Shown here in pieces: positions 41,908-49,692 of a DNA stretch of 64,000 bases. The translations under genes and the position numbers were made by a program. Position 1 is the first letter of the stretch; each line of letters begins with the position of its first letter. The notes beneath the pieces are model-generated. The model had not been told where the DNA came from and did not search any database. It saw nothing but the letters and a program-made list of their open reading frames with translations. This DNA comes from Duganella sp. Leaf126 (lineage in GTDB: Bacteria > Pseudomonadota > Gammaproteobacteria > Burkholderiales > Burkholderiaceae_D), in NCBI RefSeq assembly GCF_001423125.1, contig NZ_LMNW01000032.1:200068-264067 (forward strand). Direction: 5' to 3'.

Positions 41908-42870
41908 TTAACTGGCCAGCTTGCGTTGGCGCTCTTCGCGCGGCGTATTGCCGAACAAGGCGCCGAAGGCGGTCGAGAAATGCGAGCCCGACGAGAAGCC
42001 GCACATCAGTCCGACCTGCACGATCGAGTGGTTGGTTTCAAGCAGCAACTGGCGCGCCCGTTGCAGGCGCAGCTCGAGGTAGTAGCGCGACGGCAGGCTG
42101 TCGAGGTACTGCTTGAACAGCCGTTCGAGCTGGCGCCGCGACAGGCCGACCAGGTTGGCGATGTCGTCGGTGGACAGCGGTTCCTCGATATTGGTTTCCA
42201 TCAGCGTCACCGCTTCGGACAGGCGCGGCTGCAGGGCGCCGAAGCGGGCCTGCAGCGCAATCCGCTGGCGCTCGTCGTGGCTGCGCACGCGCTCGATGCA
42301 CAGCTTTTCCTTGATCGTCGCCTGCACGTTGACGCCGCACAGCTGCTCGACCAGCGTCAGCGCGAAGTCGATGCTGGCGGCGCCGCCGCAGCAGCTGAGG
42401 TGGCGACCGTCGAGCTCGAACAGGTGCTGGGTCAGGATGGCGCGGTCGGTGATGCTCTCGGTATCGCCGTACAACGCCCACGGCAGCGCCACCCGCACCC
42501 CGGCCAGCACGCCCGCCAGCGCCAGCCACAGCACGCCGGCGCCCACGCCGCCCCAGTAGCGGGCCGTGCGGATGCGCTCGGTGACGGCGCGCGCCAGGTC
42601 CGGCGCCATGGTGCGGTCCGCTTCGTCGGCCACCAGCAGGGCGATGTGCAAGCCCGTGTGCGCACCCGTGTCCCAGCCGGGCTGGGCCAGCATCACTTGC
42701 GCGGGCGTCATCGTGTCGAGCTGGAAGGCATCGCGGCCCAGCATGGCGGCTGCCATGCGCAGCGGCTGGACCAGGCCGGCCCAGGTCAGTGCATCGGCCT
42801 CGCCGGCATTGACCAGCAGCACGCGCAGCGGCCGCTGGCTGGCCAGCGTGGACAGGTTAGCGAAGGACAT
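41908..42870 (-). CDS. argR: AraC-family arginine regulator ArgR (Pseudomonas type)
   Basis: The 320-residue protein has an N-terminal DJ-1/PfpI-like ligand domain (about residues 10-200) and a C-terminal AraC/XylS double helix-turn-helix. The latter ends with the family pattern CGFSSGSHFSTAFGALFGNTPREER. This is the architecture of Pseudomonas ArgR, which activates the aru operon in response to arginine and is unrelated to E. coli ArgR. It lies directly upstream of astC on the same strand, 204 bp away, as in Pseudomonas. I use the ATG at 42870; an earlier one at 42969 would overlap the divergent marR start. Confidence 0.88.
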   Translation of the reverse strand: MSFANLSTLASQRPLRVLLVNAGEADALTWAGLVQPLRMAAAMLGRDAFQLDTMTPAQVMLAQPGWDTGAHTGLHIALLVADEADRTMAPDLARAVTERIRTARYWGGVGAGVLWLALAGVLAGVRVALPWALYGDTESITDRAILTQHLFELDGRHLSCCGGAASIDFALTLVEQLCGVNVQATIKEKLCIERVRSHDERQRIALQARFGALQPRLSEAVTLMETNIEEPLSTDDIANLVGLSRRQLERLFKQYLDSLPSRYYLELRLQRARQLLLETNHSIVQVGLMCGFSSGSHFSTAFGALFGNTPREERQRKLAS

Positions 42871-42967
42871 CGGCTCGTGCGTGCATCGGAGATTAAGCGG
42901 GATCGGCGGTAGCTCCGTATAGTAACCGTCCCGGCTGCAAATTGCGAACCGGCTATAATCACGGCCC

Positions 42968-43453
42968 ATGGGCGAACGTTATCTGAAAAGTATCCGGCTG
43001 CTGGCCGAATGCATCCAAGGCTTTGAGCGCAGCTCCGCCGACCGCGCACGCGCCTGCGGCCTGACCCATGCCCAGTTCGACATCATCGCCACGCTCGGTA
43101 ACACGCCAGGCATGTCGTACAAGGAGCTGGGCGAGAAAACCCTGATCACCAAGGGCACGCTGACCGGCGTGATCGAGCGCCTCGAACAAAAGGGGCTGGT
43201 CGAACGCGCACGCAGCGACTGCGACAAGCGCTCGTTCTTCGTGCGGCTGACGGCCGCCGGCGAAGCGACCTTTCATACGGCGTTTCCGGCGATACTGTCG
43301 ATGGGCCGGCACATGTTTGCCGATTACAGCGACGACGACTATGCGGCCCTTGAAAAAAATCTCGCCAGGCTTAAAAATGCCATCATGACCGGCGCTGTTA
43401 CCGATATCGGCAACGCTACGCCCCCCTCCGACCCAACCAAGGAACTCTCTTGA
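42968..43453 (+). CDS. MarR-family transcriptional regulator
   Basis: This 161-residue protein has the MarR winged helix: LTHAQFDIIATLG, then the recognition part YKELGEKTLITKGTLTGVIERLEQKGLVER and the wing DKRSFFVRLTAAG. It probably binds DNA as a dimer and responds to an unknown ligand or oxidant. It is divergent from argR across 97 bp. The next gene starts inside its stop codon (TTGA), which implies translational coupling and a shared function. Confidence 0.9.
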   Translation: MGERYLKSIRLLAECIQGFERSSADRARACGLTHAQFDIIATLGNTPGMSYKELGEKTLITKGTLTGVIERLEQKGLVERARSDCDKRSFFVRLTAAGEATFHTAFPAILSMGRHMFADYSDDDYAALEKNLARLKNAIMTGAVTDIGNATPPSDPTKELS

Positions 43454-43728
43454 AAACTGCTCTGATCGACGGCGTGAAGCCGGCAAAATTCGATAAACAC
43501 ATCATCGGCAACCTGCTGCTCGACGTTGCCCACGAGGACGAGGTGCGCCTGGAAAAGCTGCTGATCGGCGTGCGTAACGAAGACGGCGAGATCTTCCGCC
43601 TGATCGGCGCGACCAAGCCCAACAGCTACATGAATGCAGTAGAAGAACTGGAAGACCTGGGCCTCGTGGACGAGCTCAAAGGCATGGACAATACCGATGG
43701 CTACGACGCCATCTTCAGCGAAGAATAA
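43450..43728 (+). CDS. Protein of unknown function coupled to the MarR gene (92 aa)
   Basis: The frame starts at TTG, overlapping the marR stop as TTGA, with a good AAGGA site seven bases upstream. The 92-residue product (MKTALIDGVKPAKFDKH..., ...DNTDGYDAIFSEE) is acidic and alpha-rich, without membrane segments or cysteines. I do not recognise the family. Coupled expression with a MarR regulator suggests a ligand-sensing or modulatory partner, but nothing in the sequence proves this. Confidence 0.75.
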   Translation: MKTALIDGVKPAKFDKHIIGNLLLDVAHEDEVRLEKLLIGVRNEDGEIFRLIGATKPNSYMNAVEELEDLGLVDELKGMDNTDGYDAIFSEE

Positions 43729-43751
43729 GCCGGCGCCTGCGCGCTGACTCC

Positions 43752-43777
43752 AAAAAAAAGCCCGCTGGGTAGCGGGC
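43752..43777 (-). terminator. Terminator of the eut operon
   Basis: GCCCGCT and AGCGGGC form a perfect 7-bp stem with loop GGGT. On the minus strand it is followed by eight T, so it works for the leftward eat-porin-eutB-eutC transcript. On the plus strand no T run follows. Confidence 0.75.
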
Positions 43778-43794
43778 AAAGTCCAAAACTAGGG

Positions 43795-43812
43795 ATCTCC
43801 TCCAGAGGAGAT
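43795..43812. repeat. Perfect 8-bp inverted repeat after eutC
   Basis: ATCTCCTC and GAGGAGAT are separated by two bases. It lies 62 bp beyond the eutC stop, just before the eut terminator, and could be an extra hairpin at the 3' end of that transcript. Confidence 0.5.
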
Positions 43813-43874
43813 GGCGCAACGATACCGTGCATCGCGTCAACGGTCTGTGCGTCAGTTAACACAGCACGTCACAT

Positions 43875-44756
43875 TTATTCCAACAGGAAATTCCGAGCAG
43901 CTGCGGGTAGCGCGCCGTCCGCCTCGGCCCCGTCGTCCGCGGTCTCGTCTTTCAGCGCCACGCCCGACAGCTGGCGCCGGCGCGATTCGGTCAGCAGGTA
44001 GTGCAGCTTGTACGCTGCCGCCTCGTAACGCAGCCCTGCCGGTCGCACATTCGAAATGCAGTTGCGCGCCGCGTCGGTGAGGCCCACGCGCGGGGCCCAG
44101 GTCAGGTACAAGCCCATGCTGTCGGGCGAGCTCAAGCCCGGCCGCTCGCCGATCAGCACCAGCACGGCGCGCGCGCCAAGCAACTCGCCCACTTCGTCGC
44201 CCACCGCCACCCGGCCCTGCTCCACCACCACCGGCGGAGACAAGGTCCACGATTCCGACGCCAGCCGCGCCGCCAGGCAGGCCAGGAACGGCAGCACATG
44301 CTGCTCGATGGCCAGCGCCGACAGGCCGTCGGCCACCACCAGCGCCAGGTCGTAGCCGCCCTCGTCCTTGCCCGTCCCCTGCCGCTGCTGCAGCTGCTGG
44401 CGCGACGCGTCGTCGAGGCGGCGCCCCAGGTCGGGCCGCTGCAGGTAGATGTCGCGGCTTGCAGCAGCGCTGTGCAGCGCCAGCGCCGGCTGACCGAACA
44501 GCTGCTGCAACCCTGCAGCCAGCGGCGCCACGTCCAGCGCCCGGTGCACGGCGTCGCGCGCCTGCGCATGGGCCAGCTGGAACGCCAGTTGCGGCGCCGT
44601 CGGCTGGCTCACACCGGTGCGCCCGAGCGCAATGCGCGCGGCCGTGTAGCGGCGCAGGGCGGCCCAGGGGTTGTCCACCACCAGCGCCTGCGCCGCTGGC
44701 GCATCGGCAGCGTCCTCCTGGTCGGTGCCGGTACCGCGTGGTTGCAGTTCGCTCAT
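43875..44756 (-). CDS. eutC: Ethanolamine ammonia-lyase, small subunit
   Basis: This 293-residue protein matches EutC: NPWAALRRYTAARIALGRTG near the N-terminus, DLALVVADGLSALAIEQH in the middle, and SSPDSMGLYLTWAPRVGLTDAARNCISNVR near the C-terminus. With EutB it forms the adenosylcobalamin-dependent enzyme that splits ethanolamine to acetaldehyde and ammonia. It starts 7 bp after eutB. No eutD/E/L/M/K microcompartment genes are present, so this is the short cytoplasmic pathway. Confidence 0.95.
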   Translation of the reverse strand: MSELQPRGTGTDQEDAADAPAAQALVVDNPWAALRRYTAARIALGRTGVSQPTAPQLAFQLAHAQARDAVHRALDVAPLAAGLQQLFGQPALALHSAAASRDIYLQRPDLGRRLDDASRQQLQQRQGTGKDEGGYDLALVVADGLSALAIEQHVLPFLACLAARLASESWTLSPPVVVEQGRVAVGDEVGELLGARAVLVLIGERPGLSSPDSMGLYLTWAPRVGLTDAARNCISNVRPAGLRYEAAAYKLHYLLTESRRRQLSGVALKDETADDGAEADGALPAAARNFLLE

Positions 44757-44763
44757 GGTGTCC

Positions 44764-46155
44764 TCACGTCAGTTGCGCCAGTGCGCGCTGGAACGACGGC
44801 GGCATGGCGTGCGCCAGCGTGGCGCGCTCGTCGCCGGTAAAAATCGCCATCTGCCGCAGCCATGCTGCGAACTCGGGCGCAGGCTGCAGGCCCAGCGCGC
44901 GGCGCGCATACAGGGCGTCGTGGAACGACGTGGTCTGGTAGTTGAGCATGATGTCGTCCGAGCCCGGGATGCCCATCACGAAGGTGCAGCCGGCCGCGCC
45001 CAGCATGGTCAGCAGCACATCCATGTCGTCCTGGTCCGCTTCGGCGTGGTTGGTGTAGCAGACGTCGCAGCCCATCGGCAGGCCCAGCAGCTTGGCGCAG
45101 AAATGGTCTTCCAGCCCGGCGCGCACGATCTGCTTGCCGTCGTACAGGTACTCGGGGCCGATGAAGCCGACTACCGAATTTACCAGCAGCGGCTTGAACT
45201 TGCGCGCCACCGCATAGGCGCGCGCTTCGCAGGTCTGCTGGTCGACACCGTGGTGGGCATTGGCCGACAGCGCGCTGCCCTGCCCCGTTTCGAAATACAT
45301 GACGTTGTCGCCGACCGTGCCGCGCCGCAGCGACAACGCGGCCTGGCGCGCCTCGTCCAGCAGCGCCAGGTTGAGACCGAAACTGGCGTTGGCCGCCTCG
45401 GTGCCGGCAATCGACTGGAACACCAGGTCCACCGGCGCGCCGCGCTCGATGGCGGCTATCGTGTTGGTGACGTGGGTCAGCACGCAGGACTGGGTCGGGA
45501 TCGCATAGCGGGCGATGATCTCGTCGAGCATGGAGACGATCTTGATCACCTGCGGCACGTTGTCGGTGGCCGGGTTGATGCCGATGACGGCGTCGCCGCT
45601 GCCGTACAGCAGGCCATCGAGCAGACTGGCAGCAATGCCGGTGGCGTCGTCGGTCGGATGGTTGGGCTGCAGGCGCGTGGCCATGCAGCCTGCGAGGCCG
45701 ATGGTGTTGCGAAAGCGCGTGACCACGCGGCACTTGCGCGCCACCAGCACCAGGTCCTGGATGCGCATGATCTTCGATACCGCTGCCGCCATTTCCGGCG
45801 TGATGCCGGGGGCGACTGCGGCCAGCGCCGCGCTGTCGGCGGCGTCGCCGAGCAGCCAGTTGCGCAGGTCGCCCACGGTCAGGTGGGCCACCGGCGCGAA
45901 CGCCGCCGCATCGTGCTCGTCGACGATCAGGCGCGTCACCTCGTCGTCTTCGTACGGCACCACCGGCGCGTTCAGGAACAGGCGCAGCGGCAGGTCGGCC
46001 AGCGCCATTTGCGCGGCCACCCGTTCTTCGGCGCTGGTGGCGGCCAGGCCGGCCAGGGCGTCGCCGGAGCGGGCCGGCGACGCCTTGGCCATCAGGTCCT
46101 TGAGGTCGCGGAACTGGTACGTCCTGCTGCCTGCCGTGTGCGAAAAACTGCCCAT
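44764..46155 (-). CDS. eutB: Ethanolamine ammonia-lyase, large subunit
   Basis: The 463-residue protein has the expected length and landmarks of EutB, the catalytic TIM-barrel subunit: CRVVTRFRNTIGLAGCMATRLQPNHPTDD, VIGINPATDNVPQVIK, FQSIAGTEAAN and MGCDVCYTNHAEADQDDMDVL. It binds ethanolamine and, with EutC, adenosylcobalamin. No eutA reactivase gene is nearby. It lies 21 bp after the porin gene in the operon. Confidence 0.96.
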   Translation of the reverse strand: MGSFSHTAGSRTYQFRDLKDLMAKASPARSGDALAGLAATSAEERVAAQMALADLPLRLFLNAPVVPYEDDEVTRLIVDEHDAAAFAPVAHLTVGDLRNWLLGDAADSAALAAVAPGITPEMAAAVSKIMRIQDLVLVARKCRVVTRFRNTIGLAGCMATRLQPNHPTDDATGIAASLLDGLLYGSGDAVIGINPATDNVPQVIKIVSMLDEIIARYAIPTQSCVLTHVTNTIAAIERGAPVDLVFQSIAGTEAANASFGLNLALLDEARQAALSLRRGTVGDNVMYFETGQGSALSANAHHGVDQQTCEARAYAVARKFKPLLVNSVVGFIGPEYLYDGKQIVRAGLEDHFCAKLLGLPMGCDVCYTNHAEADQDDMDVLLTMLGAAGCTFVMGIPGSDDIMLNYQTTSFHDALYARRALGLQPAPEFAAWLRQMAIFTGDERATLAHAMPPSFQRALAQLT

Positions 46156-46176
46156 GGTTCCTCCGGTGAGGCCGGT

Positions 46177-46992
46177 TTAAAAGGTGCGCGTGGCGGTCAC
46201 CAGCAAGCGCTTCTGCACCACGTTCTTGCTGCTGCCGTCGGCGTTGAAGAACGTCCACAGCGGCGTGCCGTTCCTGCTGGCGTCGCCACTGTTGTACGTG
46301 CCGGCCGCCGCGAACGCCCAGTGGCCGACAGTCTTGGTCACGCCCACCCTGGCATCGTAAAAATTGAACGCGGCCATGCGGCGCACCTGCTGGCGGCCCG
46401 CGTGCAGATTGAGTACCAGGCCCGGCGCCAGTTCCGGATTCCAGTTCAGCTCACCGTACACGGTGCCGCGCGTATCGACCAGTGCGCCGCTACCGGGCTG
46501 CACCGCAAAGCCGAACCAGTAGCGGCTCAGCGACACCCAGGCATACGCGTTGAAACTGCCGACATTGACACCGAACTTGGCTTCCTGGGTATGGTACTGG
46601 ATGTCGCGGCCGGCTGTCGCATAGTGCGCGCCGGGGAACCAGTAGGTGACCAGGCCGGCGTCGAGGCTGGTGTCGGCGTCGAGGGCGTGGCGGTAGCCGC
46701 CATACACGTCGAGCTCGGCACCGGCGCCGTTGTTGTAGGCCGCGTGCGACACACCGGAGCCGAACAGCCCCAGGTACACACCGCTGCTGTGCGTAAAATC
46801 GAGCGCCGCCTGGGCGGTGGGCTTGGCCTGGGTTTGCGAGATGCCGCGGAACAGGTAGTCCGATACCAGCGTGACATTGCCGCTCTCGGTCCAGGCAGCC
46901 GGTGCCGGTTCGGCTGCGGCAGCCAGACCGGACAAGGTGGCCAGCAGGCCGGCGCCAGCCAGGCGCAGCATCATGGTGTGACGGATCATCAT
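46177..46992 (-). CDS. TorF-family putative porin
   Basis: This 271-residue outer-membrane protein has a signal peptide (to about residue 26, ending AAAAE). An alternating beta-barrel follows, with the family start SGNVTLVSDYLFRGISQTQAKPTAQ. It ends in the aromatic VTATRTF expected for barrel assembly. Its position between the ethanolamine permease and eutB suggests that it admits ethanolamine, which is an inference. It abuts the permease stop codon. Confidence 0.88.
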   Translation of the reverse strand: MMIRHTMMLRLAGAGLLATLSGLAAAAEPAPAAWTESGNVTLVSDYLFRGISQTQAKPTAQAALDFTHSSGVYLGLFGSGVSHAAYNNGAGAELDVYGGYRHALDADTSLDAGLVTYWFPGAHYATAGRDIQYHTQEAKFGVNVGSFNAYAWVSLSRYWFGFAVQPGSGALVDTRGTVYGELNWNPELAPGLVLNLHAGRQQVRRMAAFNFYDARVGVTKTVGHWAFAAAGTYNSGDASRNGTPLWTFFNADGSSKNVVQKRLLVTATRTF

Positions 46993-48384
46993 TCAAGCTC
47001 CTTTGGCGGGATGGCGGGCGGCAGCATGCTGCGCGCGGCGGCCGCCGGTGGCGAGGAAAAAGCCGTAACCGATGGCCAGGAAGGCGACGAATACGCCGAA
47101 GATCAGCGGGTTGTAATAGATCATGGTGACCAGGCAGATCACGGCCCCGGCCAGCGCAATCGCCGGGAACAGCGGGTAGAACGGTGCGCGGAACGGGCGC
47201 GCCATGTCCGGCTCGTCGCGGCGCAGCTTGAACAGGCTCAGCATGCTGAGTATGTACATGGTGATGGCGCCGAACACCGACATGGTGACGATGTTGGCGG
47301 TCAGGGTCTGGCCGCCGATCTTGATCAGCTCATCGCTGAAGATGGCGGCGATGCCGACCGCGCCGCCGGCCAGGATGGCGCGGTGCGGGGTCTTGAAGCG
47401 CGGGTGGATCCTGGCCAGGGCCGGCGGCAGATAGGCTTCGCGGGCCAGCGCATAGATCTGGCGCGAATAGCCGAGGATGATGCCGTGGAACGAGGCGATC
47501 AGGCCGAACAGACCGAGCCAGACCAGCATGTGCAGCCAGCCGCTGTGGTCGCCGACGATCATCTTCATCGCCTGCGGCAGCGGGTCGTTGATGTTGGCCA
47601 GCCTGGTCCAGTCGCCGGCGCCGCCGGCAAACGCCATCACGCCCACTGCCAGCAGCACCAGCGTGAGGATGCCGGTGATGTAGGCGATCGGGATCGAGCG
47701 TTTCGGGTCTTTGGCTTCTTCGGCTGCCATGGCCACGCCTTCGATGGCCAGGAAAAACCAGATCGCGAACGGAATCGCGGCAAACATGCCCGGTATCGCC
47801 GCGCTGCTGAACCCGTCCTGCCCGGCCCAGCCGCCTCTGGTGAAGTTGGCAATGGAAAAGCCCGGCGCCACCACGCCCATGAACACCAGCAGTTCGAAGA
47901 TGGCCAGCAGCGCCATCAGCAACTCGAAGGTGGCGGCCACCTGCACGCCGACGATGTTGAGCGTCATGAACACCAGGTAGGCGCCGACTGCCGCCAGCTT
48001 GGGATCGATGGTGGGAAACTGCACGTTCAGGTAGGCGCCGATGGCCAGTGCGATGGCCGGCGGTGCAAACACGAACTCGATCAGCGTGGCGGCGCCGGCC
48101 AGGTAGCCGCCGGTGGGACCGAACGCGCGCTTGCTGTAGGCGAACGGTCCGCCCGCGTGGGGGATCGACGTGGTCAGCTCGGTGAAGCTGAAAATGAAGG
48201 TGGTGTACATCACCGCGATGAACAGCGCGGTGACGGTGAAGCCGAGGGTGCCGGCCGAGGCCCAGCCGTAACTCCAGCCGAAATATTCCCCCGAAATCAC
48301 CAGGCCGACAGCGATGCCCCAGAGCTGGAAGGTGCTCAGCGTCTGTTGCAGGGCCGGCTGCCCGGTTGCCTGTTGTGCATTCAT
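46993..48384 (-). CDS. eat: Ethanolamine permease
   Basis: This 463-residue APC-superfamily transporter has about 12 membrane segments. It has the features of Eat: WGIAVGLVISGEYFGWSYGW near the start, then TTSIPHAGGPFAYSKRAFGPTGGYLAG. It is first in the operon, with the divergent EutR-like regulator 140 bp away, and supplies ethanolamine to EutBC. I saw no cobalamin riboswitch core in the 140-bp leader. Confidence 0.92.
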   Translation of the reverse strand: MNAQQATGQPALQQTLSTFQLWGIAVGLVISGEYFGWSYGWASAGTLGFTVTALFIAVMYTTFIFSFTELTTSIPHAGGPFAYSKRAFGPTGGYLAGAATLIEFVFAPPAIALAIGAYLNVQFPTIDPKLAAVGAYLVFMTLNIVGVQVAATFELLMALLAIFELLVFMGVVAPGFSIANFTRGGWAGQDGFSSAAIPGMFAAIPFAIWFFLAIEGVAMAAEEAKDPKRSIPIAYITGILTLVLLAVGVMAFAGGAGDWTRLANINDPLPQAMKMIVGDHSGWLHMLVWLGLFGLIASFHGIILGYSRQIYALAREAYLPPALARIHPRFKTPHRAILAGGAVGIAAIFSDELIKIGGQTLTANIVTMSVFGAITMYILSMLSLFKLRRDEPDMARPFRAPFYPLFPAIALAGAVICLVTMIYYNPLIFGVFVAFLAIGYGFFLATGGRRAQHAAARHPAKGA

Positions 48385-48524
48385 GACATTCTCCGTTGGT
48401 AGCGGGTATGAAAGTTGCTGGAAGGTTGATGCAATTCAGTATAGAAGCGCTGCCAGCTGCGGCGTTATCGCAAATCGGCAAACCTGCGGCGGGCGCGCCG
48501 CGTCACCATCCCAGCGGAGCCACC

Positions 48525-49613
48525 ATGCACCAGACTGCGACACCCACCCAGCCCCCTGCACCAGCAAACGCCACGGTGCGCACGGTGATGGCGCACGACG
48601 CCGACCAGCTGGCCAGCGCGCTGACCGACTGGCAGCAGCGCTACGACCAGGTCAGCGCCGGCCGCTTTACGGGCGCGCTGACCGAGCGGCAGTTGCCGCA
48701 GCTACAGGTCTTCCGCGAGAGCCTGAACCAGGCGGTGCGGCAATCGTGCCGCGTCTGGCCAGACGCCCTGTGGTTCGGCCTGCCCGACCACGGCCCTGAC
48801 GATGACCGCACGACCCGCATCAACGGCCGGCGCGCAGCCGGGCACACGCTGCTGGTGCGCCCGGGCGACGTCGACTTCGAACTGGTCACGCCCAGCGCGT
48901 ACAGCATCTACGGCATCGTCGCCAGCCGCCGCCTGCTCGAACAAGCGGCCCGCCGCCACGGCCGCCAGATCGACTGGCAGCAGGTGCAGGCGGCCGACAT
49001 CCTGCAAGTGGACGGCGCCGCCCGTGCGGCGTGCCTGCGTATGCTGGCGGCCGCCTTGCCATCGACGGCGGCAGGTGCTGGCGGTGGGGCAAAAGACGTG
49101 CACGGCTTCGCCAGCGCTGCGGGCGGTAGCCGAGCTACTGGGGCTGGCGCCGGCGATGCTGCTGTCCCGTGTATGGGGCCAGGCGCGTGGCACGACAGCG
49201 TGCTGTACTTGCTGCTGGACCTGCTCGAACGTGGCTGCGGCGCGCCGGCCGCCAGCCCCAGCCTGCAGCGGCGGCGGCGCGTGGTCGATCAGGTGCGCGC
49301 GTACATCGATGCGCACCGCGATGTGGCGCTGACGGTGCCGCAGCTGTGCGCGCAGGTGCACGTCAGCCGCCGCACGCTGCAGTATTGTTTCGAGGAGGTG
49401 TTGGGGATGAGCCCGCTGGTGTACATGCGGATGATGCGGCTGAACGGCGCCCGCCGCACCCTGCTCGGCCAGGACCAGGGCAGCGCCAGGGCGGCCGTCG
49501 GCGACGTGGCCGACGCCTGGGGCATGAGCAACTTCAGCCAGTTTTCCAGCGATTACCGCAAGCTGTTCGGCCAGTGTCCGTCGGCCGCGCTGCGGACCCG
49601 ACGGACACAGTAA
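48525..49613 (+). CDS. EutR-like AraC-family regulator
   Basis: The 362-residue protein has a cupin-like N-terminal half (DADQLASALTDWQQRYDQVSAG is the EutR-type opening) and a C-terminal AraC helix-turn-helix (CAQVHVSRRTLQYCFEEVLGMSPLVYMRMMRL, later WGMSNFSQFSSDYRKLFGQCPS). It is divergent from eat, so it likely activates the eut operon with ethanolamine (and B12) as signal. The ATG has a GCGGAG site; open codons upstream lie in the promoter region. A Gly/Ala-rich linker at about residues 180-225 is unusually repetitive. Confidence 0.85.
   Translation: MHQTATPTQPPAPANATVRTVMAHDADQLASALTDWQQRYDQVSAGRFTGALTERQLPQLQVFRESLNQAVRQSCRVWPDALWFGLPDHGPDDDRTTRINGRRAAGHTLLVRPGDVDFELVTPSAYSIYGIVASRRLLEQAARRHGRQIDWQQVQAADILQVDGAARAACLRMLAAALPSTAAGAGGGAKDVHGFASAAGGSRATGAGAGDAAVPCMGPGAWHDSVLYLLLDLLERGCGAPAASPSLQRRRRVVDQVRAYIDAHRDVALTVPQLCAQVHVSRRTLQYCFEEVLGMSPLVYMRMMRLNGARRTLLGQDQGSARAAVGDVADAWGMSNFSQFSSDYRKLFGQCPSAALRTRRTQ
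49575..49607. other. 10-bp inverted repeat at the end of the eutR-like gene
   Basis: TGTCCGTCGG and CCGACGGACA are perfect inverted repeats 13 bp apart inside the last codons of the regulator. There is no T run. As the next gene is convergent, the hairpin may limit read-through. Confidence 0.5.
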
Positions 49614-49692
49614 GCGCGCTCGCTGTGCCGGCAAGGAAGCTGGCGCGACATGCACGCCACGGCTGCGCCCACCCTGCCGGGCCATGGACCGA

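Noticed and set aside
44671..48402. A 1243-codon open frame on the plus strand opposite the eut operon
   Set aside because: It covers four confident minus-strand genes and is compositionally a GC shadow.
48385..48524. Cobalamin riboswitch before the ethanolamine operon
   Set aside because: I looked for the B12-box core in the 140-bp leader and saw no convincing match, though the enzyme needs cobalamin.
49020..49190. Compensated frameshift in the EutR-like gene
   Set aside because: The Gly/Ala-rich stretch looks odd and another frame reads smoothly for a short distance, but both conserved domains are in one frame, so a linker is the simpler reading.
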